NCBI RefSeq assembly: GCF_000723885.1
Contig: NZ_CCDG010000049.1
Span: 1 to 64,000 of the forward strand
Direction of reading: 5' to 3'
DNA: 64,000 nt
Origin: Paenibacillus camerounensis
GTDB taxonomy: Bacteria > Bacillota > Bacilli > Paenibacillales > Paenibacillaceae
The position numbers and the translations under genes were made by a program. The notes beneath the pieces are model-generated. The model did not search any database. It worked only from the letters and a program-made list of their open reading frames with translations, and was not told where the DNA came from. This document shows, piece by piece, positions 1-8,610 of the stretch (position 1 is the stretch's first letter; every line of letters starts with the position of its first letter).

Positions 1-270
1 CTTCCAAGGGAGGGCCCCAAGGGCTCTGCCCTCTGGACACCCGCTAAGTGCAACTGGCGTGGGCGTTCAGACTGGCGGGATCTTGGGATGATGGATCGGG
101 CATCGCTTTTCGTCCCTAACGGGACCCGCTTGACTACGGCGGTACCGGACGACAGGTTTAACACAAACTACTGCTTAAAAGATTAAGAGCGAAAACCGAT
201 TGATCATCTGATGTTGTACTATATCTGATCTAGGGTAAACCCTAAAGATTAAGATCAAAAAAGTTTCAGA
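1..270. other. Gene-free stretch downstream of ffh
   Basis: No open reading frame with a ribosome site was found on either strand. The first ~160 bases are GC-rich and full of short inverted repeats, for example GTCCC-taac-GGGAC near 112-125, and differ in composition from the AT-rich 160-270 part. The latter has a TAGGG-taaa-CCCTA hairpin near 231-244, but no clean terminator U-tract follows it on the ffh strand. rpsP often follows ffh in Firmicutes and is not visible here, so either the window ends too early or the order differs. Confidence 0.4.
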
Positions 271-1662
271 TCAACGGAAAGGGAACTTCATCCCGGCCTT
301 GCCGCCAAGACTCTTGAGCTGCTTCATGGCGTTTTTCTTGCCGCCCTTGCCGCTCATTCCGCCCATCATACCGGAGAACTGCTTCATCATCTTGCGCATC
401 TCATCGAATTGCTTGATCAGCCGGTTGACCTCGGCCACATTCGTTCCGCTGCCGGCGGCAATCCGCTTGCGGCGGTTATGGTTAATGATTTCGGGCTGGG
501 CTTTCTCGGCTTTGGTCATGGAATGAACAATCGCTTCGACACGGCCCATCTGCTTGTCGTCCACCTTCAGGTCCTTCATGCCCTTGGCCTTATTCATGCC
601 AGGCAGCATATCAAGAATCTGATCGATCGGTCCAAGCTTCTTGACCTGGTCCATTTGCTCCAGGAAGTCATCGAACGTAAACTCTGCATTGCGCATCTTA
701 CGTTCCATTTCCTTCGCTTTCTCGGTGTCGATATTGGCCTGGGCCTTCTCAATCAGGGAGAGCATGTCGCCCATACCAAGGATACGGGAAGCCATACGTT
801 CCGGATGGAACGGCTCCAGCGCGTCGATCTTCTCGCCTAGAGCAGCGAATTTGATCGGGCAGCCGGTTACAGCTTTGACGGACAATGCAGCACCACCGCG
901 TGTATCGCCGTCAAGCTTAGTCAGTACTACGCCGGTAAGCTCAAGCTGCTTGTTGAAGCTCTCAGCTACGTTGACGGCATCCTGACCGGTCATCGCATCG
1001 ACTACGAGCAGGACTTCATCAGGATTCACTGTACTATGGATCTGCTTCAGCTCATCCATCAGTGCTTCATCAATATGCAAGCGGCCTGCAGTATCGATGA
1101 TGACATAATCCAGATTATTATCCTTCGCATGCTGGATGGCCTGTCTGGCAATCTCTACCGGACTGACCTGATCACCGAGTGCGAATACAGGAACTTTAAT
1201 CTGCTCCCCTAGCACCTGCAGCTGCTTGATCGCTGCCGGGCGGTAAATGTCGCCTGCTACGAGCAGCGGGCGGTGATTGCCCTTCTGCAGCAGCTTAGCC
1301 AGCTTGCCTGAGGTCGTCGTCTTACCGGCTCCCTGCAGACCCGCCATCATGATTACAGTCGGCGGCTTATTCGACTTAGCCAGCTTCGCCTGGCTTCCGC
1401 CCATCAGCTCGGTCATTTCTTTGTTAACGATGTCGATGATGACCATGCCGGGAGTAAAGCTGTCCATTACTTCCTTGCCGACTGACTTCTCCTTCACCTT
1501 GGACACGAAGTCCTTAACGACTTTGAAGTTAACATCGGCTTCGAGAAGCGCCAGACGCACTTCGCGCATGGCTTCGTTTACGTCATCCTCGGATACCTTC
1601 CCTTTGCCGCGCAGCTTGCTGAACACATTCTGCAATCTTCCGGTTAAACCTTCAAATGCCAT
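271..1662 (-). CDS. ffh: Signal recognition particle protein Ffh
   Basis: This is the GTPase subunit of the signal recognition particle, which binds signal peptides of nascent membrane and secreted proteins and docks with FtsY at the membrane. Length (463 aa) is normal for the family. The N domain (about residues 1-90) is followed by the G domain with P-loop GLQGAGKTTT (~108), DTAGR (~190) and TKLDG (~248). A methionine-rich C-terminal M domain (MRKMMKQFSGMMGGM, ~425-440) binds the 4.5S/SRP RNA and signal peptides. It lies 21 bases downstream of ylxM on the same strand, the usual Firmicutes pair. No SRP RNA gene was recognised nearby. Confidence 0.98.
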   Translation of the reverse strand: MAFEGLTGRLQNVFSKLRGKGKVSEDDVNEAMREVRLALLEADVNFKVVKDFVSKVKEKSVGKEVMDSFTPGMVIIDIVNKEMTELMGGSQAKLAKSNKPPTVIMMAGLQGAGKTTTSGKLAKLLQKGNHRPLLVAGDIYRPAAIKQLQVLGEQIKVPVFALGDQVSPVEIARQAIQHAKDNNLDYVIIDTAGRLHIDEALMDELKQIHSTVNPDEVLLVVDAMTGQDAVNVAESFNKQLELTGVVLTKLDGDTRGGAALSVKAVTGCPIKFAALGEKIDALEPFHPERMASRILGMGDMLSLIEKAQANIDTEKAKEMERKMRNAEFTFDDFLEQMDQVKKLGPIDQILDMLPGMNKAKGMKDLKVDDKQMGRVEAIVHSMTKAEKAQPEIINHNRRKRIAAGSGTNVAEVNRLIKQFDEMRKMMKQFSGMMGGMSGKGGKKNAMKQLKSLGGKAGMKFPFR

Positions 1663-1683
1663 AGGCGGCTTGCTCCCTTCATG

Positions 1684-2040
1684 CTACTCTAACCTCTGCA
1701 AACGATCCACAAGCTCTGTGAACCGCAATTTATATTGCTCAGGCAGCATCCCATTATCAGGCAGTCTGCGCAGTTCTTCTAAATACCGGTTACGGTCGTC
1801 ATGTTTGGCCAGCAGGCCAAGCTTCTCTTCATAATTCTCCAGCACCTGCTCGGCACGCTTGATATGCTCATACACGGCCTGGCGGCTGATCTCAAATTCC
1901 GCGGCAATCTCCCCCAGGGAGAAATCATCGTGGAAATAATATTTCAGAAACGTTTGCTGTTTATCGGTAAGCAGACGTTCATAGAATGCGAATAACAGGT
2001 TAATCCGGTTCGTCTTCTCGAGCCTATTCTCCTGACTCAT
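1684..2040 (-). CDS. ylxM: YlxM family DNA-binding protein
   Basis: A small helix-turn-helix protein of the YlxM/p13 family (UPF0122), encoded just before ffh in most Firmicutes and thought to influence SRP function or expression. The sequence shows the typical order: LTDKQQTFLKYYF, then a sigma-70-region-4-like helix-turn-helix (LGEIAAEFEISRQAVYEHIKR, ~40-60), then a charged C terminus. I chose the ATG at 2040 because GGGAG lies 8 bases ahead of it. An in-frame ATG 21 bases further upstream has no such site. Length with this start is 118 aa. Very likely co-transcribed with ffh. Confidence 0.93.
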   Translation of the reverse strand: MSQENRLEKTNRINLLFAFYERLLTDKQQTFLKYYFHDDFSLGEIAAEFEISRQAVYEHIKRAEQVLENYEEKLGLLAKHDDRNRYLEELRRLPDNGMLPEQYKLRFTELVDRLQRLE

Positions 2041-2113
2041 CAAGGGCACTCCCTTCGTCAAGGAAAAACACTTTACAGCATCACAACGTCCCTTATGATA
2101 CCGAAAACAAAGA

Positions 2114-2150
2114 AAGATGTCAAGCTTTTTTGCTTGTCATCTTTTTTTGT
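2114..2150 (-). terminator. Terminator between hemolysin III gene and ylxM
   Basis: Stem AAGATG-T-CAAGC / GCTTG-T-CATCTT around a six-T loop, with T-rich sequence on both sides. It can stop transcripts of the hemolysin III gene and may work in both directions. Confidence 0.75.
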
Positions 2151-2187
2151 ATACAAAATGCATCCGCTCCCTGTTATTTTACGGCTT

Positions 2188-2835
2188 TTAACGGATCGGC
2201 AGCAGGTAGATCAGAACGGCAAAGAAGTGTGTCACACTGCCGGCCAGCACGAAAATATGCCAGACCGCATGGTGGAACGGAAACCCTCTCCACACATAAA
2301 AGATCGTTCCCAGCGTGTACAGGATACCGCCAGTCATCAAGAGTGCCATTCCGCCGCCGGCAACAGCCGCTGACAGCGGGCTCCAGGCGATTACGATCAG
2401 CCAGCCCATGGCGATGTAGAAGATCGTGGACATGAACAGGAACTTCTTAACAAAGAAGGCCTTGAAGGCAACACCGAACAACGCTACGCCCCAGACAATA
2501 CCGAACAGGCTCCAGCCCAGCGGTCCGCGGATCGCAACGAGCAGGAACGGCGTATAAGTGCCGGCAATGAACAGATAGATGGAGGAATGATCGAAGAACT
2601 CAAACAGATCCTTCGCTTTGCCCTCCCGCAGACTATGCACCAGTGTTGAGTTGAGGTACAGCAGCAGCATTGTTGTCCCGTAGATTGAGAAGCTGACCAC
2701 ATGCCAGGCCGTTCCTTCCAGGCTGGCATACACAACGAGCAGAACAAGAGCAGCTACACTCAGCACCGTACCGATACCGTGCGTAATTGCATTTGCCACC
2801 TCTTCCCTGCGGCTGTAAGTATAAGTATTTGCCAT
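2188..2835 (-). CDS. Hemolysin III family membrane protein (PAQR/TrhA-like)
   Basis: A 215-residue, about seven-helix membrane protein of the hemolysin III / PAQR superfamily (YplQ, YqfA, TrhA relatives). Members have been linked to membrane fluidity; the haemolysin name is historical. The conserved polar residues that form the predicted metal site are present: THG near residue 18, STLVHS near 65, FFDHSSIY near 81, and FHHAVWH with a further His near 195-205. The start is supported by GGAAGGA seven bases before the ATG. It stands alone, with its own terminator downstream. Confidence 0.93.
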   Translation of the reverse strand: MANTYTYSRREEVANAITHGIGTVLSVAALVLLVVYASLEGTAWHVVSFSIYGTTMLLLYLNSTLVHSLREGKAKDLFEFFDHSSIYLFIAGTYTPFLLVAIRGPLGWSLFGIVWGVALFGVAFKAFFVKKFLFMSTIFYIAMGWLIVIAWSPLSAAVAGGGMALLMTGGILYTLGTIFYVWRGFPFHHAVWHIFVLAGSVTHFFAVLIYLLPIR

Positions 2836-2925
2836 AACAAAATCCTTCCGTGTGCGGTTTTCTTCTATTATATCCTGTTAAGGGCTGTCATTCCAGCCTG
2901 CTGGGCACACCCGGCAGCTGAAAAA

Positions 2926-4449
2926 CTACAGATTATAGAGTTCTTTATATTTCGTTTCCAGATAATCCGCCAGATAATCCGGGTTCAGCGGCTCGCCGGT
3001 TACCTGCTCAATAATTTGCGACGGAGTCAGGCTTTTGCCGAAGCGGTAGATTTTATCGGTCAGCCACTCCTTGATTGGAATCAGGTTGCCATCAGCGATC
3101 AGGCTGTCGAATTCAGGCAGCTCTTTGCGGAGCGTATTCAAGATTTGTGCGGCATACATATTCCCCAGCGAATAGGAGGCAAAATAACCGAAATCTCCCC
3201 CGGACCAGTGTACATCCTGCAGTACACCCAGCGCATCGGATGGCGGAGTAATACCCAGATATTCCTGATATTTGGCATTCCAGGTCTTAGGCAGATCTTT
3301 AACCTCCAGCCCTTCATTAAAGATCAGCTTCTCGATTTCATAGCGGATAATGATATGCAGGTTATAGGTCAGCTCGTCTGCTTCAATCCGGATGAAAGAG
3401 TTCCCTACACTGTTGATTGCACGGTAGAAGTGCTCCACTTCAATACCGGTGAGCTGTTCAGGGAAGTGCTGCTGCAGATCACCGTAATAACGCTGCCAGA
3501 AGGCGCGGCTGCGGCCGATCATATTCTCCCATAGTCTGGACTGGGATTCATGGATACCCATGGAGGTGCCCCCGGACAGCGGCGTTCCCACCAGCTCCTT
3601 GCTGATATTCTGCTCATAGAGGGCGTGTCCGCCTTCATGGAGCGAGCTGAAAATCGCACTCGTTACATTATCCAGCAGATAATTGGTTGTAATGCGCACA
3701 TCCCCCGGATTGAGGCCGGTAGCGAACGGATGCACACTCTCGTCCAGGCGTCCTGCATCAAAGTCATAGCCCATCTGCTCCAGCACGAACAGGCCGAACT
3801 TTTCCTGCTGCTCTTTGGCGTAGATCTGGCTCAGGAATTCTGTATCCGGCTTGTCTGGGGCTGCGCTAATCGCTTCTACCAGCGGCACCAGACGGCTGCG
3901 CAGACGGCCGAACAGCTCGTCCACCTTGGCAACAGTCAGGTCAGGCTCGTACATATCCAGCAGCGTGTCGTAGCGGGTATCCTTAACGCCCCAATAATCG
4001 ATGAACTCCTGTTTGTAGGCGACGATTTTGCTTAAGAAGGGCTCAAAGGAGGCAAAATCATCACTCGCCTTGGCTTCCTCCCAGATGCTCTGGGAACGGG
4101 CAGCCAGCGCGGCATACTCCTCGAATGTTTTGGACGGGATACTTTTGCTGCGTTCATACTCCTTGCGGCAGTCCTTGACGATTTTGTTCTGGATATCGCT
4201 CAACTGGCCCGCTACCCCGGGACTGCTGAAAAAAGCTGTGAATTCGCCCATCTCCTCAGACGTTTCCAGCCGGAACAGCTCCCCTGTGAGTATGCCGATC
4301 GTTCCTGAGCGGACCTCTACGCCTTTACGGGGCGCACCAGTCTGCATATCCCAGTGCAGAAGTCCAATTGCTTCGCCGTAGCTGCTGATTTTAGATAATA
4401 GTTCCTGAAATGCTTCCCATCTGTCCTGAACTGCCTGTTCCATTTCCAT
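2926..4449 (-). CDS. M32 family metallocarboxypeptidase (Taq/YpwA type)
   Basis: A cytosolic zinc carboxypeptidase of family M32, which trims residues from peptide C termini. The signature HEGGH (the HExxH form) lies about residue 245, followed by the family motifs HESQSRLWEN and, near the C terminus, GYFASYSLGN. With the ATG at 4449 the protein is 507 aa, the usual M32 length of about 500. That ATG follows GGTGG closely; the longer frame to 4512 would add a lysine-rich, non-conserved extension. It is a single-gene unit between the hemolysin III gene and the divergent carbonic anhydrase gene. Confidence 0.93.
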   Translation of the reverse strand: MEMEQAVQDRWEAFQELLSKISSYGEAIGLLHWDMQTGAPRKGVEVRSGTIGILTGELFRLETSEEMGEFTAFFSSPGVAGQLSDIQNKIVKDCRKEYERSKSIPSKTFEEYAALAARSQSIWEEAKASDDFASFEPFLSKIVAYKQEFIDYWGVKDTRYDTLLDMYEPDLTVAKVDELFGRLRSRLVPLVEAISAAPDKPDTEFLSQIYAKEQQEKFGLFVLEQMGYDFDAGRLDESVHPFATGLNPGDVRITTNYLLDNVTSAIFSSLHEGGHALYEQNISKELVGTPLSGGTSMGIHESQSRLWENMIGRSRAFWQRYYGDLQQHFPEQLTGIEVEHFYRAINSVGNSFIRIEADELTYNLHIIIRYEIEKLIFNEGLEVKDLPKTWNAKYQEYLGITPPSDALGVLQDVHWSGGDFGYFASYSLGNMYAAQILNTLRKELPEFDSLIADGNLIPIKEWLTDKIYRFGKSLTPSQIIEQVTGEPLNPDYLADYLETKYKELYNL

Positions 4450-4848
4450 CCACCAGCTTTCTCTATTTTCCTTATTCTTCTTGATGATACTTTTTTGAAT
4501 GGGGATAAGCAACTATGCTGTATTATATGGACATTGCTGTACGGGTATTGATACACGCAGCCAGAAACGATATGATCTCACCAGGTAAAAATCACCGCTT
4601 CAGTTCCAAGCCACTTTTTGGGGCACAAGAATATCAATCAGCCGTTTTCCCCATCAGCGGGCCGGCGATGCCCCCTTTTTCAGTGATGCTAGACACAGGT
4701 TATTGACGACCATCATTTATAATCCTTATAATCATCTCAGAGCTTTCAGCTTCAAATTTGAAATAGTTCATTCATTACCAAATTGGTGAATAGACATTAC
4801 GTACATACGTAAAGCCTACATTACACAATACTACTTTTAGGAGGAAGC
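4450..4848. promoter_or_regulatory. Divergent intergenic region with two dyads upstream of carbonic anhydrase
   Basis: Between the divergent M32 peptidase and carbonic anhydrase genes I see no further gene. Close to the carbonic anhydrase start lie a perfect dyad TTACGTA-ca-TACGTAA (4797-4812) and an imperfect one TTACCAA-a-TTGGTGAA (4775-4790). They are plausible operator sites for an unknown regulator. Confidence 0.4.
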
Positions 4849-5433
4849 ATGGTCATGACACACGTATCGGAGATTTTGGATTTTAATAAGAAGTTTGTTG
4901 AGGAAAAAGAATACGAAACCTATCTGACCAGCCGCTTCCCGGATAAAAAAATGCTGGTCATCACCTGTATGGATACGCGGCTGGTTGAGCTTTTGCCAAA
5001 AGCGATGAATTTCAAAAACGGTGATGTCAAAATTATCAAAAATGCCGGTGCCGTCATCTCCCAGCCCTTCGGATCGGTTATGCGAAGCGTTATGGTCGCG
5101 CTTTATGAGCTGGATGCGGATGAGGTTATTGTCGTCGGACATTATGAATGCGGTATGGCTTCCCTGAATGCGGACAAGATGATCAACTCCATTAAAGAGC
5201 GCGGCATATCCGAAGAAGTACTGTCCACGCTTGAGAATTCGGGAATTAAGCTGACCAAGTGGCTGCGCGGGTTTGACAATGTGAAGGACGGGGTAATTCA
5301 GACTGTGGAGCTGATTAAGCGCCATCCCTTACTCCCCCCAAACGTACCTGTTCACGGCATGATCATCGATCCGGCTACCGGAGCGCTTGAGCTTGTATCG
5401 GAAGGTTACGTGGAGAACAAGGCAACTCTCTGA
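4849..5433 (+). CDS. Beta-class carbonic anhydrase (YtiB-like)
   Basis: A zinc enzyme that interconverts CO2 and bicarbonate in the cytosol. The beta-class ligand set is visible: CMDTR (zinc Cys plus the Asp-Arg pair, ~42-46) and HYECGM (zinc His and Cys, ~104-107). Length (194 aa) and wording match the small Bacillus YtiB clade. AGGAGG at 4839-4844 serves either ATG 4849 or the ATG at 4855; both are in frame. It is monocistronic, with a strong terminator directly after the stop and two dyads upstream. Confidence 0.95.
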   Translation: MVMTHVSEILDFNKKFVEEKEYETYLTSRFPDKKMLVITCMDTRLVELLPKAMNFKNGDVKIIKNAGAVISQPFGSVMRSVMVALYELDADEVIVVGHYECGMASLNADKMINSIKERGISEEVLSTLENSGIKLTKWLRGFDNVKDGVIQTVELIKRHPLLPPNVPVHGMIIDPATGALELVSEGYVENKATL

Positions 5434-5444
5434 CAAATGTTTTG

Positions 5445-5475
5445 GCGTGGACGATATGTCCACGCACTTTTTTTT
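5445..5475 (+). terminator. Rho-independent terminator of carbonic anhydrase gene
   Basis: GCGTGGAC-gatat-GTCCACGC, an eight-base-pair perfect stem, followed by AC and eight T residues. Confidence 0.92.
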
Positions 5476-5604
5476 GTCCGCACATCATCCGGATAAAATA
5501 ATTTGAAATTATTTTATTTAAAATTGAAACCTCCAAGGACATACTACGTATTACCGGGCAGAACTACAAATCTTGAGACAACCTTAGGAGGGTACTCGTA
5601 CTAA

Positions 5605-6039
5605 ATGAAATCGATGAAACGTGTAATGATGATTGTAATGGCCTTTACCCTGTTCTTTGCTGTAACCGCTCCCGATTTTGCGGATGCGCGGCGCGGCGGA
5701 GGGTTTAAATCCGGCAGCCGCGGCTTTACCACGACTCCGAAGAAATCAACTACGGATAATGTTAAGAAAAGCGATAGCACTACTGGTACGACAGCCGGAA
5801 CCGCCGGCACAGCAAACCGGGGATTTTTTAGCGGCGGCGGCCTGATGAAAGGCATGATGATCGGCGGTCTTGCCGGTTTCCTGTTCGGCAGCATGTTTGC
5901 CGGAATGGGCGCCTTCGGTAATATTCTCGGCTTCCTGGTCAATATGCTTGCCATCTACCTTGTGGTGGTGCTCGTAATGTCCTTCTTCCGCCGCAGAAGA
6001 GAAAGACGCAGACTTGAAGAAAGAGACGGCCGCTACTAA
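5605..6039 (+). CDS. Small secreted or membrane protein, glycine-rich, basic C terminus
   Basis: 144 aa of unknown function. Residues 1-27 form a signal peptide or anchor with a cleavable-looking ADA end. They are followed by a low-complexity Arg/Gly and Thr/Ser-rich stretch, a glycine-rich hydrophobic segment (GGLMKGMMIGGLAGFLFG, ~78-95), a second membrane helix (~110-128) and a very basic tail (FFRRRRERRR). The pattern resembles Tim44-like small proteins of Bacilli, but this is only a resemblance. AGGAGGG lies 12 bases before the ATG. The stop overlaps the next ATG (TAATG), so the two genes are translationally coupled. A perfect AT dyad AAAATAATTT-g-AAATTATTTT (5495-5515) sits upstream. Confidence 0.8.
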   Translation: MKSMKRVMMIVMAFTLFFAVTAPDFADARRGGGFKSGSRGFTTTPKKSTTDNVKKSDSTTGTTAGTAGTANRGFFSGGGLMKGMMIGGLAGFLFGSMFAGMGAFGNILGFLVNMLAIYLVVVLVMSFFRRRRERRRLEERDGRY

Positions 6040-6326
6040 TGTCTACGACTGTTCTCAGCATGGATGAAATCATTAATTCGATCTGCCTCCACATGGCTGA
6101 ACGCAAGGATGTCCGTGTTCAGGACGTCCAGGTCGAGCTCAGCTGGGATGAAGATACCGGCTATTCTGCCGAAGTCTGGATTCAGGGACGCAGCCAATAC
6201 CTGGTGGAATCCAATATGATTGAAGCCATTCTCCGTTATCTGTACAGCGAGTACGGCATCCGCGCTTACCGCGAGAATGTACGGCTGGATCTGGATGAGG
6301 AAATTACCGCAATTGTGAATATGTAA
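6039..6326 (+). CDS. DUF2653 (YxcD) family protein
   Basis: A 95-residue acidic soluble protein matching the YxcD/DUF2653 family in length and pattern (MDEIINSICLHMA at the N terminus, LVESNMIEAILRYL, and a negatively charged C terminus). Function unknown. It overlaps the previous gene by one base, so the pair probably acts together, as a small membrane protein and a cytosolic partner. A strong terminator follows. Confidence 0.82.
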   Translation: MSTTVLSMDEIINSICLHMAERKDVRVQDVQVELSWDEDTGYSAEVWIQGRSQYLVESNMIEAILRYLYSEYGIRAYRENVRLDLDEEITAIVNM

Positions 6327-6331
6327 TAAGG

Positions 6332-6366
6332 AATAAAGAGGCAGCCCGGCGGACTGCCTCTTTATT
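6332..6366. terminator. Bidirectional terminator
   Basis: AATAAAGAGGCAG / CTGCCTCTTTATT with a short GC loop. It ends the upstream two-gene operon and may also face the decayed gene on the other strand. Confidence 0.85.
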
Positions 6367-6397
6367 CGCGTGTATGCATGTATGTACCTTTTATATA

Positions 6398-6960
6398 TTA
6401 TTCATAGAAATATCGTTTAACCGTCCCCCGGCCGTTAACGGCCTCTACCTCAGCATAAGCGCCGTTAACCAGCGTCATTTGCGGCGGAACATGCCCGTAA
6501 TCAAGGTCATAAAGGACCGGGAGCTGCAACTCTTCTGCCAAATCACGGTATACGTCTTCTGCAGTATAGCCGAGCACCGGCTGGTTCCCCCCGCTCCGTC
6601 CGAACAGTATCTCCCGGTCCGCAAGGTGATAGCAAGCAGCAGGAGGCTGATGTCGGAGAATCCCATCACCCATTTGGGTCTGATCCGGTCAAAATCAATA
6701 AACTCCAGCATTTCAATCAGCAGTTCTCCGCCCCATGGCGGAATAATCAGATCTATATCCTCATCCTGCATCATCTGATTACATTCAGTTCCCCATTCTC
6801 TGCCCGGAGCAGACCTTGCTTTGTCATTATTTGTAGACGGTCTCACCGAGGGTTACCCGGTATCCTCTTTGCCTCATACGTTCGACAGCCTCGTCAAAAA
6901 AGACATGACCGATTAAGCTGCACCGCTGCAGCAAAAACGGACCATGCCTTTTGTAATACC
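6398..6960 (-). pseudogene. Decayed LD-carboxypeptidase (peptidase S66 / MccF-like)
   Basis: Pieces of one S66 peptidase lie in three frames. Upstream (6850-6960) one frame reads EAVERMRQRGYRVTLGETVY and then hits a stop. In the middle (to about 6600) another frame reads IIPPWGGELLIEMLEFIDF and VMGFSDISLLLLA, the nucleophile region, with Ser kept in GFSD. Downstream (6398-6540) a third frame reads VLYDLDYGHVPPQMTLVNGA, the C-terminal end with the catalytic His. The segment carrying the catalytic Glu and most of the C domain is missing, and the N terminus is lost. Two frameshifts plus an internal deletion make it non-functional. Intact relatives cleave L,D-peptide bonds in cell-wall peptides or microcin C-type conjugates. 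Confidence 0.85.
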
Positions 6961-6971
6961 CAATACCGTAG

Positions 6972-7325
6972 TTAGATCAAAGAGATGGCAAGCAGCTCGA
7001 ACAGCACCAGCGGCAGAATGACATTGTTGTTCACAGGTCCCGGATAAGGATAGCCCGGCCCCGGATACGGCTTGTAATAGGGGTTATAGAAACCGCGCGG
7101 TGACTCAACGGTGACAGTGATCATCAGGTATATATTTTTGCTGTCCATTCCGGCAATAATGCCTTCGTGTGTCATTCCGTCAAGCGTCTGCACCTTTACC
7201 TTGTGGTTTAAGTATGGCTTACAGGACTGATGCAGCGAATCGCGGACCCCGTGTAAATGCTGCACAACCGCCGGATCTGCCTGATAAATGACCGCAGCCG
7301 TCTGGCTGGTATTATATGTCGACAT
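6972..7325 (-). CDS. Small protein with LSm/Hfq-like core and proline-glycine-tyrosine tail
   Basis: 117 aa, function unknown. Residues ~35-72 (VKVQTLDGMTHEGIIAGMDSKNIYLMI) look like a small SH3-type or LSm-like barrel of the kind seen in Bacillus spore-coat-associated and 'hyaluronan-type' proteins. This is a fold guess from the turn pattern only. A Tyr/Pro/Gly tract (NPYYKPYPGPGYPYPGP) follows, then a short hydrophobic C terminus. GGAGG nine bases before the ATG supports the start. It sits between the S66 pseudogene and degV with no clear operon partner. Confidence 0.65.
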   Translation of the reverse strand: MSTYNTSQTAAVIYQADPAVVQHLHGVRDSLHQSCKPYLNHKVKVQTLDGMTHEGIIAGMDSKNIYLMITVTVESPRGFYNPYYKPYPGPGYPYPGPVNNNVILPLVLFELLAISLI

Positions 7326-7454
7326 AGCGTATGACCTCCGTTAATGGATTTGCTCCATTCTATGCAGATGCCTATACGATGGTGTCATTCCGGCGGCCGC
7401 CCGTTGGTCTCTATGCGATATTGCCTTGCCTGAGTAATTTAGAATCATCCACGC

Positions 7455-7491
7455 CAAAAAACCGTACATCTGCTGACAGCCAGGTACGGTT
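7455..7491 (-). terminator. Terminator of degV
   Basis: AACCGTAC ... GTACGGTT stem (with inner CTGGCTG/AGCAG pairing), followed on the minus strand by six T residues. Confidence 0.8.
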
Positions 7492-7532
7492 CTACGGGCT
7501 CTAATAATTATACGGATGAAACCAGGCACAGC

Positions 7533-8372
7533 TTAAAAGGCTACACCAATTCCGCCTTCACCGGCGTATGTCCCCATAACCGGCCCCATACTGGAGAATA
7601 CGACTTCTTTGAAGGGATGCTTTTCGAGAATACGCGATTTGATCTCAAGTGCCAGCTTCTCACAGTTGCTGTGAACGATGGCAATCGCCGCTTTTTCATA
7701 ATCATACTGCTTCTCGTCCAGCTTGCTCAGCAGCAGATTCAGTGCTTTGGGCAGGCCGCGGGTTTTCTCCACTACCTCAACTTTGCCCTCGTCCTCACTG
7801 ATCTTCAGCAGCAGCTTAATATTCAGAACCGATGCTACAGCGCCTGACAGACGGTTTAAGCGTCCGCCCTTTATAACGTTTTCTAAAGTGTCGAGTGTGA
7901 AATAGGCTGTTGTTTCCCCTACTTGCTTAAGCACCTTTTCCTTTAGTTCGGCCAGGCTGCAAGTCAGTGATAATCTCGCAGCTGTTGCCACGATGAGCGA
8001 CAGGCCTCCGGAAAATCTTTTGGTATCTATAACTTCAATCGCGTTCGGATGTCCTTCTTCCTCATACATCTCCTTGGCAATCGTGGCTGTCTGATAAGTA
8101 CTGCTGATATTGGATGACATGCAGAGGACCATAATATCTGTACCAGGTTCCACCTCCTTGAATGCTTCGAGGAAACTTTGCGGGCTTGGACTGGCCGTTG
8201 TCGGCAGCTCCTTGGATTCACGCATCATTTCATAAAAGACTTTGGTCTCTGTGTGCTCAGGCATCAGATCATGCCCGAAATGAACCGGCAGATGAACAAT
8301 CGTCACATTATACTTCTCAACATACTCAAGGGGCAGATCGGAACCGCTGTCCGTAATTATCTTGATGACCAT
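7533..8372 (-). CDS. DegV family fatty-acid-binding protein
   Basis: A 279-aa DegV/FakB-type protein. Members hold a fatty acid and, with the kinase FakA, feed exogenous fatty acids into phospholipid synthesis; many paralogues lack proof of partner. Features are the N-terminal TDSGSDLP loop (~7-14), a TTASPSPQSF segment (~58-67) that binds the carboxylate, and the RFSGGLSL and GGRLNRLSG motifs (~119 and ~168). No FakA gene is in the window. AAAGGAGAG precedes the start. Upstream lies a sigma-A-like promoter, and a terminator follows, so it is monocistronic. Confidence 0.92.
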   Translation of the reverse strand: MVIKIITDSGSDLPLEYVEKYNVTIVHLPVHFGHDLMPEHTETKVFYEMMRESKELPTTASPSPQSFLEAFKEVEPGTDIMVLCMSSNISSTYQTATIAKEMYEEEGHPNAIEVIDTKRFSGGLSLIVATAARLSLTCSLAELKEKVLKQVGETTAYFTLDTLENVIKGGRLNRLSGAVASVLNIKLLLKISEDEGKVEVVEKTRGLPKALNLLLSKLDEKQYDYEKAAIAIVHSNCEKLALEIKSRILEKHPFKEVVFSSMGPVMGTYAGEGGIGVAF

Positions 8373-8401
8373 CAGGGTGCTCTCCTTTCAAATTCTATAT
8401 C

Positions 8402-8428
8402 ATTATAGACAGGAGTACAGATTATCAA
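8402..8428 (-). promoter_or_regulatory. Likely sigma-A promoter of degV
   Basis: On the minus strand TTGATA (8423-8428), 15 bases, then a perfect TATAAT (8402-8407), about 30 bases ahead of the start codon. The spacing is short. Confidence 0.5.
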
Positions 8429-8610
8429 TAGTACATTTTGTAACTTGTCAAAATAACACTTTTATGCTTAGGGCTTGCGTTATGGAATTATTCCCTTTAT
8501 TACCCCAGCAGCAGACGAAAATACACAGGCGCTTCTATAGCTCCGGTGCTTTCTAACCTTTTCCTGATGTGATATGGTGTATTAATAAGCAGAATGAAGG
8601 AGTGTAACGA

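Noticed and set aside
7341..7529. 62-codon minus-strand frame after degV
   Set aside because: It overlaps the degV terminator and has no ribosome site or protein-like pattern.
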